DNA from: Flaccisagitta enflata | Taxonomy: Eukaryota; Chaetognatha; Sagittoidea; Aphragmophora | DNA length: 64,000 nucleotides | Direction: 5' to 3' | Assembly (NCBI GenBank): GCA_965153355.1 | Contig: OZ231126.1 | Location: 102,424,001 to 102,488,000 of the forward strand | Shown here: positions 63,862 to 64,000 of the stretch, piece after piece | How the letters are laid out: each line of letters starts with the position of its first letter | Position numbering within the stretch: the stretch's first letter is position 1 | Notes under the pieces: model-generated | What the model was told of the DNA's origin: nothing | The model's database searches: none | The model's input: only the letters and a program-made list of their open reading frames with translations | Made by a program: the position numbers and the translations under genes

Positions 63862-64000
63862 TAGTCGCATGCTACGTGACTCTACAACCTGCTATGTCTG
63901 TCCATCAGCTGGTTAGTTGGTTGGTCCCCTTTTTTGGGCAGCAGCAGCAAAGGGGACAAAGTCCTGTAGAACACAGGGGGATGTGGGGATGTGTGTTCGT
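63862..64000 (+). mobile_element. MITE, TAGTCGCATGC family, cut by the window end
   Basis: TAGTCGCATGCTACGTGACT then CTACAACCTGCTATGTCTGT, followed by a composite-core-like GGGCAGCAGCAGCAAAGGGG. Confidence 0.55.

Overview
This window is nuclear DNA of an animal, almost certainly an invertebrate. The evidence is GT-AG introns with polypyrimidine tracts, a single-pass receptor with a Toll-like leucine-rich ectodomain, animal-type mobile elements (Ty3-like LTR retroelement, Helitron/Helentron, mariner-like MITEs, foldback elements) and very many microsatellites. The species cannot be named from the sequence. It is gene-poor and repeat-rich: mobile DNA, foldbacks, minisatellites and microsatellites occupy most of it.

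Layout. 1-2.7 kb: most of a foldback element whose left end lies outside the window. 2.8-9.1 kb: a Ty3-like retroelement with a frame-broken gag and an intact 1,727-residue protease-RT-RNase H-integrase ORF. 9.2-16.7 kb: scattered minus-strand exons with good splice sites, probably one or two unrecognised genes; one exon encodes a Ser/Asn-rich low-complexity segment. 11.6-20.4 kb: microsatellites, minisatellites and short MITEs. 20.4-24.0 kb: a second foldback with a MITE nested in it. 25.0-31.4 kb: the main host gene, a Toll-like LRR ectodomain, a transmembrane helix, a pseudokinase and a KEN-type RNase domain as in IRE1 and RNase L. It is interrupted by a frame change and one in-frame TGA. 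31.4-39.2 kb: MITEs, hairpins and long (TC)n/(GA)n arrays. 39.3-49.0 kb: a Helentron-like rolling-circle transposon encoding an SGNH hydrolase, a DUF6570-like region, a HUH replicase, a Pif1-like helicase, an EEP endonuclease and a ubiquitin-specific-protease domain. It is split by a very young 1.12-kb TRIM-type LTR element with a 5-bp target duplication and by one TAG. 49.1-49.7 kb: a mariner-like hairpin MITE. 49.9-59.7 kb: a 9.9-kb palindrome with arms of about 4.4 kb built from nested minisatellites. 59.8-64 kb: dispersed copies of the same repeat families.

The two observations most likely to be new are the receptor that joins a Toll-like ectodomain to an RNase L/IRE1-type nuclease with all four key catalytic residues, and the Helentron that carries both an SGNH hydrolase and a USP-type deubiquitinase. 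The receptor architecture implies that extracellular recognition could be coupled directly to cytoplasmic RNA cleavage, but the sequenced allele looks broken unless the interruptions are sequence errors. All functions are read from motifs by eye; no database search was possible.
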